Source of the DNA: Zoogloea sp041917255
GTDB lineage: Bacteria > Pseudomonadota > Gammaproteobacteria > Burkholderiales > Rhodocyclaceae
NCBI GenBank assembly: GCA_041917255.1
Contig: JAYRYA010000010.1
Span: forward strand, 1-64,000
Reading direction: 5' to 3'
Length of the DNA: 64,000 nt
Both the position numbers and the translations under genes were made by a program. This document shows, piece after piece, positions 45,402-54,028 of the stretch (the first letter of the stretch is position 1; every line of letters starts with the position of its first letter). The notes under the pieces were generated by a model. That model was not told the DNA's origin. It was given only the letters and a program-made list of their open reading frames with translations, and did no database searches.

Positions 45402-46627
45402 GGCTGTAGGTTGGCAAGGGGAAGTCTGAGTGTGGCGATGGTGCCGCCGCCGGCCCGGGGGGCGAACCGGATGCTGCCGCCACAGCGCTCTGCAGCGCTG
45501 CAGGCCAGCAGCAGACCGATGCCGAGGCCCTGGCCGGGCGAGCGCAGCCTCATCTCGTCGGTGGGCATGCCGGGGCCGCGATCAAGCACTCGGACGACGA
45601 GTTCGCCGGCCTCGATACCGGCTTCGCATTCGATGCCCGTCGGATCGGCGTCGGCGGCGTTGTTGATGAGGTTGTGGATGGCCTGTTCGAGGGTTGCGTC
45701 GGCCACCAGCGTGGGAGCAGGGTCGCTGCAGTCGATGCGGGTGGCGAGCGGCACGTGGGGCCGCTGGCTGCGCCAGCGTTCGACGATGCCGGCCAGCCAC
45801 GCGCCGGCCGCCATTGTGGAGCCGCCCTCGGCCCGAAGACTGCCGGCGCGCAGCGTGAGGCCGCCAAGGATCGTCTTGCAATGGGCGATCTGCGTGAGGA
45901 GGATCTCGGCGTCGGCACGGGTGTCGTTGTCGAGGGCCGGGTTGCGGGCGAGTTCGCCAGCGACGATGGCCATGGTGCCCAGGGGGGTGCCCAGCTCATG
46001 GGCGGCGCCGGCGGCCAGGTTGCCCAGGGCGACGATGCGCTCGCTGCGCAGACTGGATTCGCGGGCTTCTGCCAGCGCCAGGTCGCGGCTGCGGATGGCG
46101 GAGGTCATCCGCACCACGTACCACACGATCACCCCGGCCGACAGCGCGAAGGTGAGCCACATGCCGGCGAGGTGCCAGTGGACGGCGAGGCCGGAATCGT
46201 AGATGTCGAGCTGCTCGTTGAAATCCCAAAGTACCGAATAGGCCACCACCGCCAGCAGCGCCAGCGCCGATGCCCACATCCCGGGCAGGATTGCCGCCCC
46301 GATGGCGACCAGGGGGAGAAGTAGGGAAATCAGCGGGTTGGTGGCGCCCCCGGTGAAGTACAGGAAGACGCTCCAGGCAGCCAGTTCGATGCACAGTTGG
46401 GCGAACAGCTCTGCCGGGTGGATCGCGCCGATCCGGGAAAGGCGCAGCATCGACAGCCCGTTGACGGCGATCAGCGTGACCGCCACGGGCAGCAGCGCGG
46501 TGCCGGGCAGGGGAATGTCCAGCAGCCAGGGTACCAGCAGCAACACACCCAGCATGCCCACGACGGAAAGCCAGCGCAGACCGATGAGTCGGCGCAAGGC
46601 ATCGGCGGAGCTGACGGGCGAGGGCAT
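45398..46627 (-). CDS. regB: redox sensor histidine kinase RegB/PrrB/ActS family
   Basis: A 409-residue membrane kinase with six N-terminal helices (about 15-175). The quinone-interacting motif TGGATNPL (GGxxNP at 93-98) and phospho-His210 in AAGAAHELGTPLG are present, and Cys250 (IAHCKTIL) is 40 residues downstream, the same spacing as H225/C265 in RegB, so the redox-active cysteine is conserved. The HATPase domain has GQGLGIGL. It senses the ubiquinone redox state and controls the RegA gene directly downstream. Confidence 0.93.
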   Translation of the reverse strand: MPSPVSSADALRRLIGLRWLSVVGMLGVLLLVPWLLDIPLPGTALLPVAVTLIAVNGLSMLRLSRIGAIHPAELFAQLCIELAAWSVFLYFTGGATNPLISLLLPLVAIGAAILPGMWASALALLAVVAYSVLWDFNEQLDIYDSGLAVHWHLAGMWLTFALSAGVIVWYVVRMTSAIRSRDLALAEARESSLRSERIVALGNLAAGAAHELGTPLGTMAIVAGELARNPALDNDTRADAEILLTQIAHCKTILGGLTLRAGSLRAEGGSTMAAGAWLAGIVERWRSQRPHVPLATRIDCSDPAPTLVADATLEQAIHNLINNAADADPTGIECEAGIEAGELVVRVLDRGPGMPTDEMRLRSPGQGLGIGLLLACSAAERCGGSIRFAPRAGGGTIATLRLPLANLQP

Positions 46628-46961
46628 TGGGGGTGGTTTTCAGTGGGGCGCGAAGGAGGGGCGATTATCGCCGAAGCGCGCACCGCGCCTGCCTTTGAAG
46701 GCACTGGAAGGGCTGCGGTGGATTGTCGCAGTGTGCCGTTTCGACATTTTTTGTGTTTCCGGGCCCTTTTTCAAAAATAGTGTTTGCATTAGTCGCAGAT
46801 ACAGTGCACAGTCCGACCTCGCGATCTTCAAGTAGTGTTGTTGTTGTCTGGTTCAGTACCCGCAGCCCTGCGGCAGTCTTTCCTTCATCACCCCGCCATC
46901 TTGAGTTTCGCCCTTCCCAGGGGGAAAACCCTGTTTTAACGTTTTTTCAAGGATATTCATC
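46628..46961. other. 334-bp region between regB and the cold-shock gene
   Basis: No gene is seen. It must hold divergent promoters. T-rich and A-rich patches lie around 46740-46800. A long leader before the cold-shock gene (possibly structured) would fit cspA-type regulation, but I could not delimit a promoter with confidence. A TTCAAGGA ribosome-site-like stretch precedes 46962. Confidence 0.5.
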
Positions 46962-47168
46962 ATGGCAGCAGGTACCGTGAAGTGGTTCAACGATTCCAAG
47001 GGCTTTGGTTTCATCACCCCGGAAAACGGCGGTGACGATCTGTTCGCTCACTTCTCCGCCATCCAGTCCAAGGGTTTCAAGACCCTGACTGAAGGCCAGC
47101 GCGTGACCTTCGACGTGGTCACCGGCCCGAAGGGCCAGCAGGCCGCGAACATCGTTCCGGTGGCCTAA
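46962..47168 (+). CDS. cspA: cold shock protein (CspA family)
   Basis: A 68-residue cold-shock domain with both RNP motifs: KGFGFI (RNP1) and DLFAHFS (RNP2), and KWFNDSKGFGFITPENGG at the N-terminus. It acts as an RNA chaperone or nucleic-acid-binding protein. It is a single domain and starts at ATG 46962. It is followed by three hairpins, the last one a terminator. Confidence 0.96.
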   Translation: MAAGTVKWFNDSKGFGFITPENGGDDLFAHFSAIQSKGFKTLTEGQRVTFDVVTGPKGQQAANIVPVA

Positions 47169-47183
47169 GTCCCGGACGATACA

Positions 47184-47261
47184 GCCCGGCGGGAGCCGGG
47201 CTGCGGAACGGCAGCGCCGTTCCGGATGCATCCCAGAAGCCCGGCCCGCGCCGGGCTTTTT
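47184..47261 (+). terminator. three-hairpin 3' region of the cold-shock gene, ending in a rho-independent terminator
   Basis: Hairpin 1: AGCCCGGC (47184-47191), 4-nt loop, GCCGGGCT (47196-47203). Hairpin 2: CGGAACGGC (47205-47213), 3-nt loop, GCCGTTCCG (47217-47225). Hairpin 3: AGCCCGGC (47238-47245), loop CCGC, GCCGGGCT (47250-47257), then T5. Hairpins 1 and 3 have identical arms, so they can exchange partners. Confidence 0.85.
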
Positions 47262-47361
47262 GTCGTTCACGTCTCGCAGCGTCTCCGCAGGAAAACCGCC
47301 GGATCGGGGTTTCCTTTTCCTGCGCGCGTTTCTTGTCTTCTGTTAAGGCGATTTCTCAGCT

Positions 47362-47402
47362 GTAAGCGAACGTAAGTTCACCGTAAGTCTGCGCCGGTAA
47401 CT
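47362..47402 (+). repeat. helically phased GTAAG direct repeats upstream of the first ActP operon
   Basis: GTAAGC (47362), GTAAGT (47372), GTAAGT (47383) and GTAACT (47397) occur at steps of 10, 11 and 14 bp on the same face of the helix, about 60-100 bp before the DUF485 ATG. The pattern looks like tandem binding sites of a response regulator or activator of the acetate genes; the protein is not identified. Confidence 0.45.
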
Positions 47403-47465
47403 TGCGATCACCCTTAGGGCGCCCCACGGTGCCCAGCAAGGTTAAATTCGAAGAGGAGGAGAGAA

Positions 47466-47774
47466 ATGAGAGACGACCTCGGCGACCGCATCCGGGCAAA
47501 TCCGAAGTACCAGGAGCTGGTCTCGAAACGCAATTCATACGGCTGGATCATGACTGCGTTGATGATGATTGTTTACTACGGCTACATCCTGCTAGTGGCC
47601 TTCAACAAGGATTTCCTCGCCCAGAAGACTGGCGCGGGCGTGATGTCGATCGGGATTCCCATCGGCGTTGGCGTGATCCTGTTCACCATCATCATTACCG
47701 GCATTTACATCCGTCGTGCCAATACCGAATTCGACGATCTGAAGGCTCAGGTCATCAAGGAGGCCACCAAGTGA
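47466..47774 (+). CDS. DUF485 inner-membrane protein paired with acetate symporter
   Basis: A 102-residue protein with two membrane helices (about 24-46 and 60-83) in the conserved DUF485 layout: N-terminal NPKYQELVSKRNSYGWIMTALMM and C-terminal RRANTEFDDLKAQVIKEATK. DUF485 genes (YjcH) always precede actP; the role may be in stabilising or regulating the symporter. The start has AGGAGGAGAG ahead. The stop overlaps the actP ATG (TGATG). Confidence 0.93.
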   Translation: MRDDLGDRIRANPKYQELVSKRNSYGWIMTALMMIVYYGYILLVAFNKDFLAQKTGAGVMSIGIPIGVGVILFTIIITGIYIRRANTEFDDLKAQVIKEATK

Positions 47775-49543
47775 TGCGTACTTCCAAACTTATCCTTGGC
47801 CTCCTGGCGGTGCTGGCTTCCGGTGCCGCCCTGGCTGCCGGTGCGGACCTCGGTCAGGCCGAAAAGCAGGCCACCAACTGGACCGCGATCGCCATGTTCG
47901 GCGTGTTCGTGGCCTTCACGATGTTCATTACCAAGTGGGCCGCTTCGAAGACCAAGTCGGCTGCCGACTTCTACACCGCCGGCGGTGGCATCACCGGCTT
48001 CCAGAATGGCCTGGCGATCGCCGGTGACTACATGTCCGCCGCGTCCTTCCTGGGTATTTCCGCCGCGGTGATGGCCAACGGCTACGACGGCCTGATCTTT
48101 GCTATCGGCTTCCTCGTGGGCTGGCCGGTCATCACCTTCCTGATGGCAGAGCGTCTGCGCAACCTCGGCAAATTCACCTTCGCCGACGTGGCCGGTTACC
48201 GCTTCCAGCAGACCCCGATCCGTGCCTTTGCTGCGTCCGGCACGCTGGTCGTGGTGGCCTTCTACCTCATCGCCCAGATGGTCGGTGCCGGTCAGCTGAT
48301 CAAGCTGCTGTTCGGTCTTGAATACTGGATGGCGGTGGTGATCGTCGGCGCGCTGATGATGGTCTATGTGCTCTTCGGTGGCATGACCGCCACCACTTGG
48401 GTGCAGATCATCAAGGCCGTGCTGCTGCTTGCCGGTGCGTCGTTCATGGCCTTCATGGTGCTGGTGAAGTTCGGCTTCAGCCCCGAAGCCATGTTCGCCA
48501 AGGCCGTGGAGATCAAGTCCGCCCTCGCCGCCAAGGACGCCAAGCTGATTGCCGACGCCGCGACCGCCGCTGCCGCCTCCGGCAAGGATGTGGCTGAAGT
48601 GACCGCCGCGATGGCCGCCAAGAAGGGCGACTCCATCATGGGCCCGGGCTCCTTCGTGAAGGATCCGATCTCCGCCATCTCCTTCGGTATGGCGCTGATG
48701 TTCGGTACCGCTGGTCTCCCGCACATCCTGATGCGCTTCTTCACCGTGCCGGATGCCAAGGAAGCCCGTAAGTCCGTGGGTTGGGCGACTGTCTGGATCG
48801 GCTACTTCTACATCCTGACCTTCGTGATCGGCTTTGGCGCCATCTGCTTCGTGCTGACCGACCCCACCTTCCTGGATGCCAAGGGTGTCCTGAAGGGCGG
48901 CGGCAACATGGCGGCAATCCACCTGGCCAACGCCGTTGGCGGCAACATCTTCCTCGGCTTCATCTCCGCGGTTGCGTTCGCCACCATCCTGGCCGTGGTT
49001 GCCGGTCTGACCCTGTCCGGTGCTTCCGCCGTGTCTCACGACTTGTACGCCACCGTGTTCAAGAAGGGCAATGCCGACTCCGCCGCCGAGCTGCGTGTCT
49101 CCCGTATCACCACCATCGTTCTGGGTGTGATCGCGGTTGTCCTGGGTATCGCCTTCGAAAAGCAGAACATTGCCTTCATGGTGTCCCTGGCCTTCGCCAT
49201 CGCCGCTTCGGCCAACTTCCCGGTGCTCTTCATGAGCGTGCTGTGGAAGGACTGCACCACCAAGGGTGCGGTGATCGGTGGCTTCCTCGGCCTGATCAGC
49301 GCCGTGGTGATGACCGTCCTGTCCGACTCGGTGTGGGTTGCCACCCTGGGTAACCCGAAGGGTTCCGCTCCGTTCCCCTACACCTCGCCGGCCCTGTTCT
49401 CCATGACCATCGGCTTCGTGGGTATCTGGATCTTCTCGCTGCTCGACCGCAGCCCGAACGCCCAGCAGGAACGTGCCGACTTTGCTGCCCAGCTGATCCG
49501 TTCCGAAACCGGTATCGGTGCGGCTGGTGCGTCTGGTCACTAA
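47774..49543 (+). CDS. actP: cation/acetate symporter ActP (copy 1)
   Basis: A 589-residue sodium:solute symporter with an N-terminal signal-like hydrophobic stretch and about 13 helices. Conserved pieces include SAADFYTAGGGITGFQNGLAIAGDYMSAASFLG and LFGTAGLPHILMRFFTVPDAKEARKSV. Compared with copy 2 it has an extra Ala/Lys-rich cytoplasmic-loop insertion (about 245-300: AAKDAKLIADAATAAAASGK) of roughly 30-40 residues. It imports acetate, pyruvate-like acids or propionate with Na+ or H+. ATG 47774 overlaps the DUF485 stop. Confidence 0.92.
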   Translation: MRTSKLILGLLAVLASGAALAAGADLGQAEKQATNWTAIAMFGVFVAFTMFITKWAASKTKSAADFYTAGGGITGFQNGLAIAGDYMSAASFLGISAAVMANGYDGLIFAIGFLVGWPVITFLMAERLRNLGKFTFADVAGYRFQQTPIRAFAASGTLVVVAFYLIAQMVGAGQLIKLLFGLEYWMAVVIVGALMMVYVLFGGMTATTWVQIIKAVLLLAGASFMAFMVLVKFGFSPEAMFAKAVEIKSALAAKDAKLIADAATAAAASGKDVAEVTAAMAAKKGDSIMGPGSFVKDPISAISFGMALMFGTAGLPHILMRFFTVPDAKEARKSVGWATVWIGYFYILTFVIGFGAICFVLTDPTFLDAKGVLKGGGNMAAIHLANAVGGNIFLGFISAVAFATILAVVAGLTLSGASAVSHDLYATVFKKGNADSAAELRVSRITTIVLGVIAVVLGIAFEKQNIAFMVSLAFAIAASANFPVLFMSVLWKDCTTKGAVIGGFLGLISAVVMTVLSDSVWVATLGNPKGSAPFPYTSPALFSMTIGFVGIWIFSLLDRSPNAQQERADFAAQLIRSETGIGAAGASGH

Positions 49544-49556
49544 GCCCTGAATCCAC

Positions 49557-49626
49557 CGGCCGGATCCCTGATCCGGTCGGCCCGGAAATGACAAACCCCG
49601 GTTCGCCGCAAGGCGACCGGGGTTTG
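49557..49626 (+). terminator. double hairpin after actP copy 1
   Basis: A first imperfect hairpin (CCGGCCGGATC/GATCCGGTCGG, about 49557-49581) precedes a strong one: CAAACCCCGGTTCGCC (49592 on), GCAA loop, GGCGACCGGGGTTTG to 49626. The T-tail is interrupted. Confidence 0.7.
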
Positions 49627-50129
49627 TTGCGTCTACGGCGCGTTGGATGCCCGCCGTGTTGGGGGCGATAGCGCGGGGCGCACCCGCGTTGGGGTGATGA
49701 ACAAACTGCCCGCGTCGATGACGAAGCGGGCCTTCATGTCGATGCGGCAAGCCTGTAAAGGCATGTCACGTTGCTTGCCTCAGACGGCCGTAGCCGGAGG
49801 CGTGTTGATGCCATCGCGGCTTGTGACATCCCGGCCCTGAGTGGCGAACGTCGGCGTCGATGTGTTGATTCCGCTGGCGTTAGGATGGCGGCTCGCTGGG
49901 TGCGCCTGGATATCTCGGTGGTGAAGCAGCTCGTCCTGCCTGCGCTGGGGATTGTGCAGCGCGTGGCGTCCGTGGCTGCCTGGGCCAGGATGCCCTTGGG
50001 TCAGAGGTTGGGCGCGTTGAAGGTGAGGGCGGGGCAATGCGGTGTGTGTTGACCGCGGCGCATGTCGACGGCGCCACAGTTGGCCGATGCGCTGGGGCGG
50101 GTGACCCCTGAGATCAGCAGGCGCAGTGC
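49627..50129. other. gene-free region between the two convergent ActP operons
   Basis: I see no recognisable gene in the roughly 680 bp between the two actP stops. The stretch has normal GC content and short overlapping frames in several directions but no homology I recognise. It may hold small RNA or decayed sequence; nothing supports either. Confidence 0.5.
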
Positions 50130-50155
50130 AAAAAAAACGGCGCCCGCAGGCGCCG
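50130..50155 (-). terminator. rho-independent terminator of actP copy 2
   Basis: On the minus strand: CGGCGCC, TGCG loop, GGCGCCG, then T8 (A8 on the plus strand at 50130-50137). Confidence 0.9.
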
Positions 50156-50197
50156 TGGAAGATCTCCTGGGAGGGAGAAGAAAAGACACACGTTGTA

Positions 50198-50219
50198 GTC
50201 GGGCGCCGGAGCGCCCGAC
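50198..50219. repeat. REP-like palindrome 1
   Basis: GTCGGGCGC, CGGA, GCGCCCGAC: 9-bp perfect arms. Same core (GTCGGGC...GCCCGAC) as at 53953 and 55911. Confidence 0.6.
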
Positions 50220-50224
50220 AGTGC

Positions 50225-51895
50225 TCAGTGGGCGCTCGCCGAAGCGGCACCGATGCCGGTCTGGGAGCGGACGTACTGGTCGTCGTAACCCGCCTTGTCG
50301 GTCTTGGCGCGGGCGCTGCTGTCGGTCACCGAGAACAGCCAGGTGAAGAAGAAGGCCAGCGGCATGGAGAACAGGGCCGGCTGTTCGTACGGGAAGATCG
50401 GCGCGGCGTTGCCGAGCACCACCACCCACACGGCCTTGGACAGCACCACGAAGGTCACCGCCGAGATCAGGCCCGCCAGGCCGCCGAGGAGCGCACCGCG
50501 GGTGGTAAGACCACGCCAGTACATGGACAGGATCAGGATCGGGAAGTTGGTGGAAGCGGCGATACCGAAGGTCAGGCCGACGAGGAAGGCGATGTTCTGC
50601 TTCTCGAACATGATGCCCAGCAGCACGGCAACCACGCCCAGGGCGATGGTGGACAGCTTGGAGACACGCATTTCTTCGGCTTCGCTGGCGGTACCCTTGC
50701 GGATTACTCGTGCATAGATGTCGTGGGCGATGGACGAGGCGCCGGCCAGTGCGAGGCCCGAAACCACGGCCAGAATGGTGGCGAAGGCCACTGCGGACAT
50801 GAAGCCCAGGAACAGGTTGCCACCCACGGCCTTCGAGAGGTGCATCACCGGCATGTTGCCACCGCCGATCAGCTTGCCGCCGATGTTGCCACCTTCGTAG
50901 AACTCGGGGTTCTGGCCGACGATCACGATGGCCATCAGGCCCAGGGCGCACACCACCATGAAGAAGTAGCCGATGCAGCCGCTGGCCACGAACACGCTCT
51001 TGCGGGCTTCCTTGGCGTTCGGCACGGTGAAGAAGCGCATCATGATGTGGGGCAGGCCGGCGGTGCCGAACACGAGACCCAGCGACAGGGACACGGCGGT
51101 GATCGGGTCGGCCATCAGCGAGCCGGTGCCCATGATCTTGATGCCGTCCTTGTGCACTTCAACCGCCTTCTGGGCCGCGGTCTCGAGGCTGAAACCGAAC
51201 TGGCTGAGGGACAGGAAGAGCAGCACGGTGCCGCCGAAGAGCATCAGGCAGGCCTTGATGATCTGCACCCAGGTGGTGGCGATCATGCCGCCGAAGGTGA
51301 CATAGACCACCATCAGCACGCCTACCACGACCACTGCGGTCGCGTAGTCGAGGCCGAACAGCAGCTTGATGAGCTGGCCGGCGCCGACCATCTGAACGAT
51401 CAGGTAGAAGCACACCACCGTGAGCGAGCCGAAGGCTGCGAAGGTGCGGATGGTGCCCTGGTCGAGACGGTAGGAGGCGATGTCGGCAAAGGTGAACTTG
51501 CCAAGGTTGCGCAGGCGCTCGGCCATCAGGAACAGGATCACCGGCCAGCCGACGAAGAAGCCGATGGCGTAGATGAAGCCGTCGAGACCCTTGGAGAAGG
51601 TCATCGCCGAAAGACCCAGCAGGGTGGCGGCGGACATGTAGTCGCCGGCAATCGCGAGGCCATTCTGGAAGCCGGTGATGCCGCCGCCAGCAGTGTAGAA
51701 GTCGGCGGTGGATTTGGTGCGGCTGGCAGCCCAGTAGGTGATGCCCATGGTGGCCACCACGAAGATGAAGAACATCCCGATGGCGGTCAGGTTGAGGGGC
51801 TGCTTCTGGGCAGCGCCCATGGCGTCTGCGGCCAGCACGGCGCCACCGGCGAGGGTGGCGGCGAGGGCGGCGAGGAGGTGTTTGCGCTGGATCAC
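50225..51895 (-). CDS. actP: cation/acetate symporter ActP (copy 2)
   Basis: A 556-residue sodium:solute symporter. The start is a GTG at 51895 in a GTGA overlap with the DUF485 stop. Conserved motifs include TADFYTAGGGITGFQNGLAIAGDYMSAATLLG and VFGTAGLPHIMMRFFTVPNAKEARKSV. It lacks the Ala-rich insertion of copy 1 but shares the same helical plan and C-terminus RSQTGIGAA. It has the opposite orientation to copy 1, as the last gene downstream of the ETF block. Confidence 0.92.
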   Translation of the reverse strand: MIQRKHLLAALAATLAGGAVLAADAMGAAQKQPLNLTAIGMFFIFVVATMGITYWAASRTKSTADFYTAGGGITGFQNGLAIAGDYMSAATLLGLSAMTFSKGLDGFIYAIGFFVGWPVILFLMAERLRNLGKFTFADIASYRLDQGTIRTFAAFGSLTVVCFYLIVQMVGAGQLIKLLFGLDYATAVVVVGVLMVVYVTFGGMIATTWVQIIKACLMLFGGTVLLFLSLSQFGFSLETAAQKAVEVHKDGIKIMGTGSLMADPITAVSLSLGLVFGTAGLPHIMMRFFTVPNAKEARKSVFVASGCIGYFFMVVCALGLMAIVIVGQNPEFYEGGNIGGKLIGGGNMPVMHLSKAVGGNLFLGFMSAVAFATILAVVSGLALAGASSIAHDIYARVIRKGTASEAEEMRVSKLSTIALGVVAVLLGIMFEKQNIAFLVGLTFGIAASTNFPILILSMYWRGLTTRGALLGGLAGLISAVTFVVLSKAVWVVVLGNAAPIFPYEQPALFSMPLAFFFTWLFSVTDSSARAKTDKAGYDDQYVRSQTGIGAASASAH

Positions 51896-52203
51896 TTGGT
51901 GGCCTCCCGGACGATCTCGTTGTTGATGGCGTCGAACTCGCCGTTGGATCGGTTGACGAACCAGCCGGTCAGCAGCCACGAGCCGATGATGATGACGGCC
52001 CCGATGGGCACGCCGATGGTGAGGGTCGAGCCCGCCGAGATGGGGGTGCGCATCACTTCAGGTGCGAAGGCGACGATCATCATCATCCCGTAGTAGCTGG
52101 CCATCACGATGGCCGTGAGAAGCAGCGCGAAACGACTGCGCTTGCCTTCAAGTTCGGCGAACTTGGGGTTCGCCCGGACTTTCTTGTAGATGTCTGCCGA
52201 CAT
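51892..52203 (-). CDS. DUF485 inner-membrane protein (copy 2)
   Basis: A 103-residue homologue of the protein at 47466, with NPKFAELEGKRSRFALLLTAIVM and NRSNGEFDAINNEIVREATK conserved and two helices. It is the partner of actP copy 2 and overlaps it by 4 bp (GTGA). ATG 52203 has GGAGG-like bases ahead (AAGGAGGAATC). It follows the ETF-QO gene by 89 bp. Confidence 0.92.
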   Translation of the reverse strand: MSADIYKKVRANPKFAELEGKRSRFALLLTAIVMASYYGMMMIVAFAPEVMRTPISAGSTLTIGVPIGAVIIIGSWLLTGWFVNRSNGEFDAINNEIVREATK

Positions 52204-52292
52204 GATTCCTCCTTGTATGCGGCGGGTTTTCGGGTTGTGGTTGTAGTTGCGGGGTGAGTGCTGTTCTCCCCCGGTCTTGCCGTTGATTCTGC

Positions 52293-53924
52293 TTACATGT
52301 TCGGGTAGTTGGGACCACCGCCCCCTTCGGGCACGGCCCAGTTGATGTTCTGGGTCGGGTCCTTGATGTCGCAGGTCTTGCAGTGCAGGCAGTTCTGGGC
52401 GTTGATCTGCATGCGCGGGCCGCTCGGGTCTTCGACGATTTCGTACACGCCAGCCGGGCAGTAGCGGGTCTCGGGCGCGGCGTAGAGGGCCAGGTTCACG
52501 CTCACCGGCACCGAGGCGTCCTTGAGGCGCAGGTGGCAGGGCTGCTCTTCCACGTGGTTGGTGGCCGAGATGAACACCGACGAGAGGCGGTCGAAGCTGA
52601 TCTTGCCGTCGGGCTTGGGATAGACGATCGGCTGGCAGTCGGCGGCCTTCTTGAGCTGGGTGTGGTCGTCGTGGTGGCGCAGTGTCCAGGGCGCGCGGCC
52701 CTTGAGCAGGTAGGTGTCGATGGCGCTGTAGGCGATGCCGCCCCACAGGCCCCAGCGGAAGCTCGGGCGGATGTTGCGCACGGTGTACAGCTCGTCCCAC
52801 AGCCAGCTCTGCTTGAGCTGCTCGGGGTAGGCGATGCACTCGGTGCCGGTCTGGCCCTCGAAGGTGAGGTGGGCGAACAGGGCGTCTGCGGCCACGATGC
52901 CGGACTTCATCGCCATATGGGTGCCCTTCACCTTGGGCACGTTGAGGAAACCGGCGGTGTCGCCGATCAGCACGCCACCGGGGAAGGACAGCTTGGGCAG
53001 CGACTGGAAGCCGCCTTCGTTGAGCGCCCGTGCGCCGTAGGCAATGCGCCGGCCACCCTCGAAGACCTTGCGGATCTCCGGGTGGGTCTTGAAGCGCTGG
53101 AACTCTTCGTAGGGCGACAGATAGGGGTTGCTGTAATCCAGGCCAACCACGAAGCCGACGGCCACCTGGTTGTTCTCCAGGTGATACAGGAAGGAGCCGC
53201 CGTACACGTCGGTGGATACCGGCCAGCCCACGGTGTGCATGGTGAGGCCGGGCTTGTGCACTTCGGGGCGTACTTCCCACAGCTCCTTGATGCCGATGCC
53301 GTAGGTCTGCGGGTCGGCGCCGTCGCGAAGTCGGAAGCGCTCGAACAGGCCCTTGGTGAGGGAGCCGCGGCAGCCTTCGGAGAACACAGTCTGGCGGGCG
53401 TGGAGCTCGATGCCCTGCTGGTAGTTGGGGCCGGGCTCGCCGTTACGTTCGACGCCCATGTCGCCGGTGGCGATGCCCTTCACCGATCCGTCGTCGTTGA
53501 ACAGCACTTCGGCCGCGGCAAAGCCCGGGTAGATCTCGACACCGAGTTCTTCGGCCTGCTGGCCCAGCCAGCGCACCACGTTGCCCAGGCTGACGATGTA
53601 GTTGCCCTCGTTGTGCATCTGGGGCGGCGTGGGCAGCTTGTAGGCCTTCTCGGTGGACAGGAAGTAGAAGTGGTCTTCGGTGACCGGAGTGTTGAGGGGC
53701 GCGCCGCGCTCCTTCCAGTCGGGGAACAGCTCGGCCAGCGCGCGAGGCTCGATGACGGCACCGGAGAGGATGTGCGCGCCCACTTCGGAGCCCTTTTCGA
53801 CGACGCACACCGAAAGCTCCTTGCCGGTTTTCTCGGCCTGCTGCTTCAGGCGGATCGCGGCGGCCAGGCCAGAGGGGCCGGCACCGACGATCACCACGTC
53901 GTATTCCATCGCTTCACGCGTCAT
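52293..53924 (-). CDS. electron transfer flavoprotein-ubiquinone oxidoreductase
   Basis: A 543-residue membrane-associated flavoprotein. It shows the FAD motif DVVIVGAGPSGLAAAI, the HILSGAVIEPRAL segment, the GGFQSLPKLSFPGGVLIGD motif and a C-terminal 4Fe-4S site with CPAGVYE...QNCLHCKTCDIKDPTQNINW (four Cys). It passes electrons from the ETF (etfAB in this cluster) to ubiquinone. It is 104 bp downstream of the acyl-CoA dehydrogenase gene, so electrons from fatty acid oxidation can reach the respiratory chain through this block. Confidence 0.95.
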   Translation of the reverse strand: MTREAMEYDVVIVGAGPSGLAAAIRLKQQAEKTGKELSVCVVEKGSEVGAHILSGAVIEPRALAELFPDWKERGAPLNTPVTEDHFYFLSTEKAYKLPTPPQMHNEGNYIVSLGNVVRWLGQQAEELGVEIYPGFAAAEVLFNDDGSVKGIATGDMGVERNGEPGPNYQQGIELHARQTVFSEGCRGSLTKGLFERFRLRDGADPQTYGIGIKELWEVRPEVHKPGLTMHTVGWPVSTDVYGGSFLYHLENNQVAVGFVVGLDYSNPYLSPYEEFQRFKTHPEIRKVFEGGRRIAYGARALNEGGFQSLPKLSFPGGVLIGDTAGFLNVPKVKGTHMAMKSGIVAADALFAHLTFEGQTGTECIAYPEQLKQSWLWDELYTVRNIRPSFRWGLWGGIAYSAIDTYLLKGRAPWTLRHHDDHTQLKKAADCQPIVYPKPDGKISFDRLSSVFISATNHVEEQPCHLRLKDASVPVSVNLALYAAPETRYCPAGVYEIVEDPSGPRMQINAQNCLHCKTCDIKDPTQNINWAVPEGGGGPNYPNM

Positions 53925-53952
53925 TGCTGCTCTCCGGAGATTTCGCTTGCTG

Positions 53953-53970
53953 GTCGGGCGTCAGCCCGAC
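53953..53970. repeat. REP-like palindrome 2
   Basis: GTCGGGC, GTCA, GCCCGAC: 7-bp arms, between the ETF-QO and acyl-CoA dehydrogenase genes. Confidence 0.6.
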
Positions 53971-54028
53971 AAAAGGATGTCTGGGGCGCCGGGCGCGACG
54001 TGCGCCGCGGCCCGGCACCGGTTGGGGC

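Noticed and set aside
47747..49750. A 667-codon minus-strand frame over actP copy 1
   Set aside because: It is antisense to actP with the same shadow composition.
50126..52093. A 655-codon plus-strand frame over actP copy 2
   Set aside because: It is antisense to a clear sodium:solute symporter and its His/Glu/Gly-rich composition has no family resemblance.
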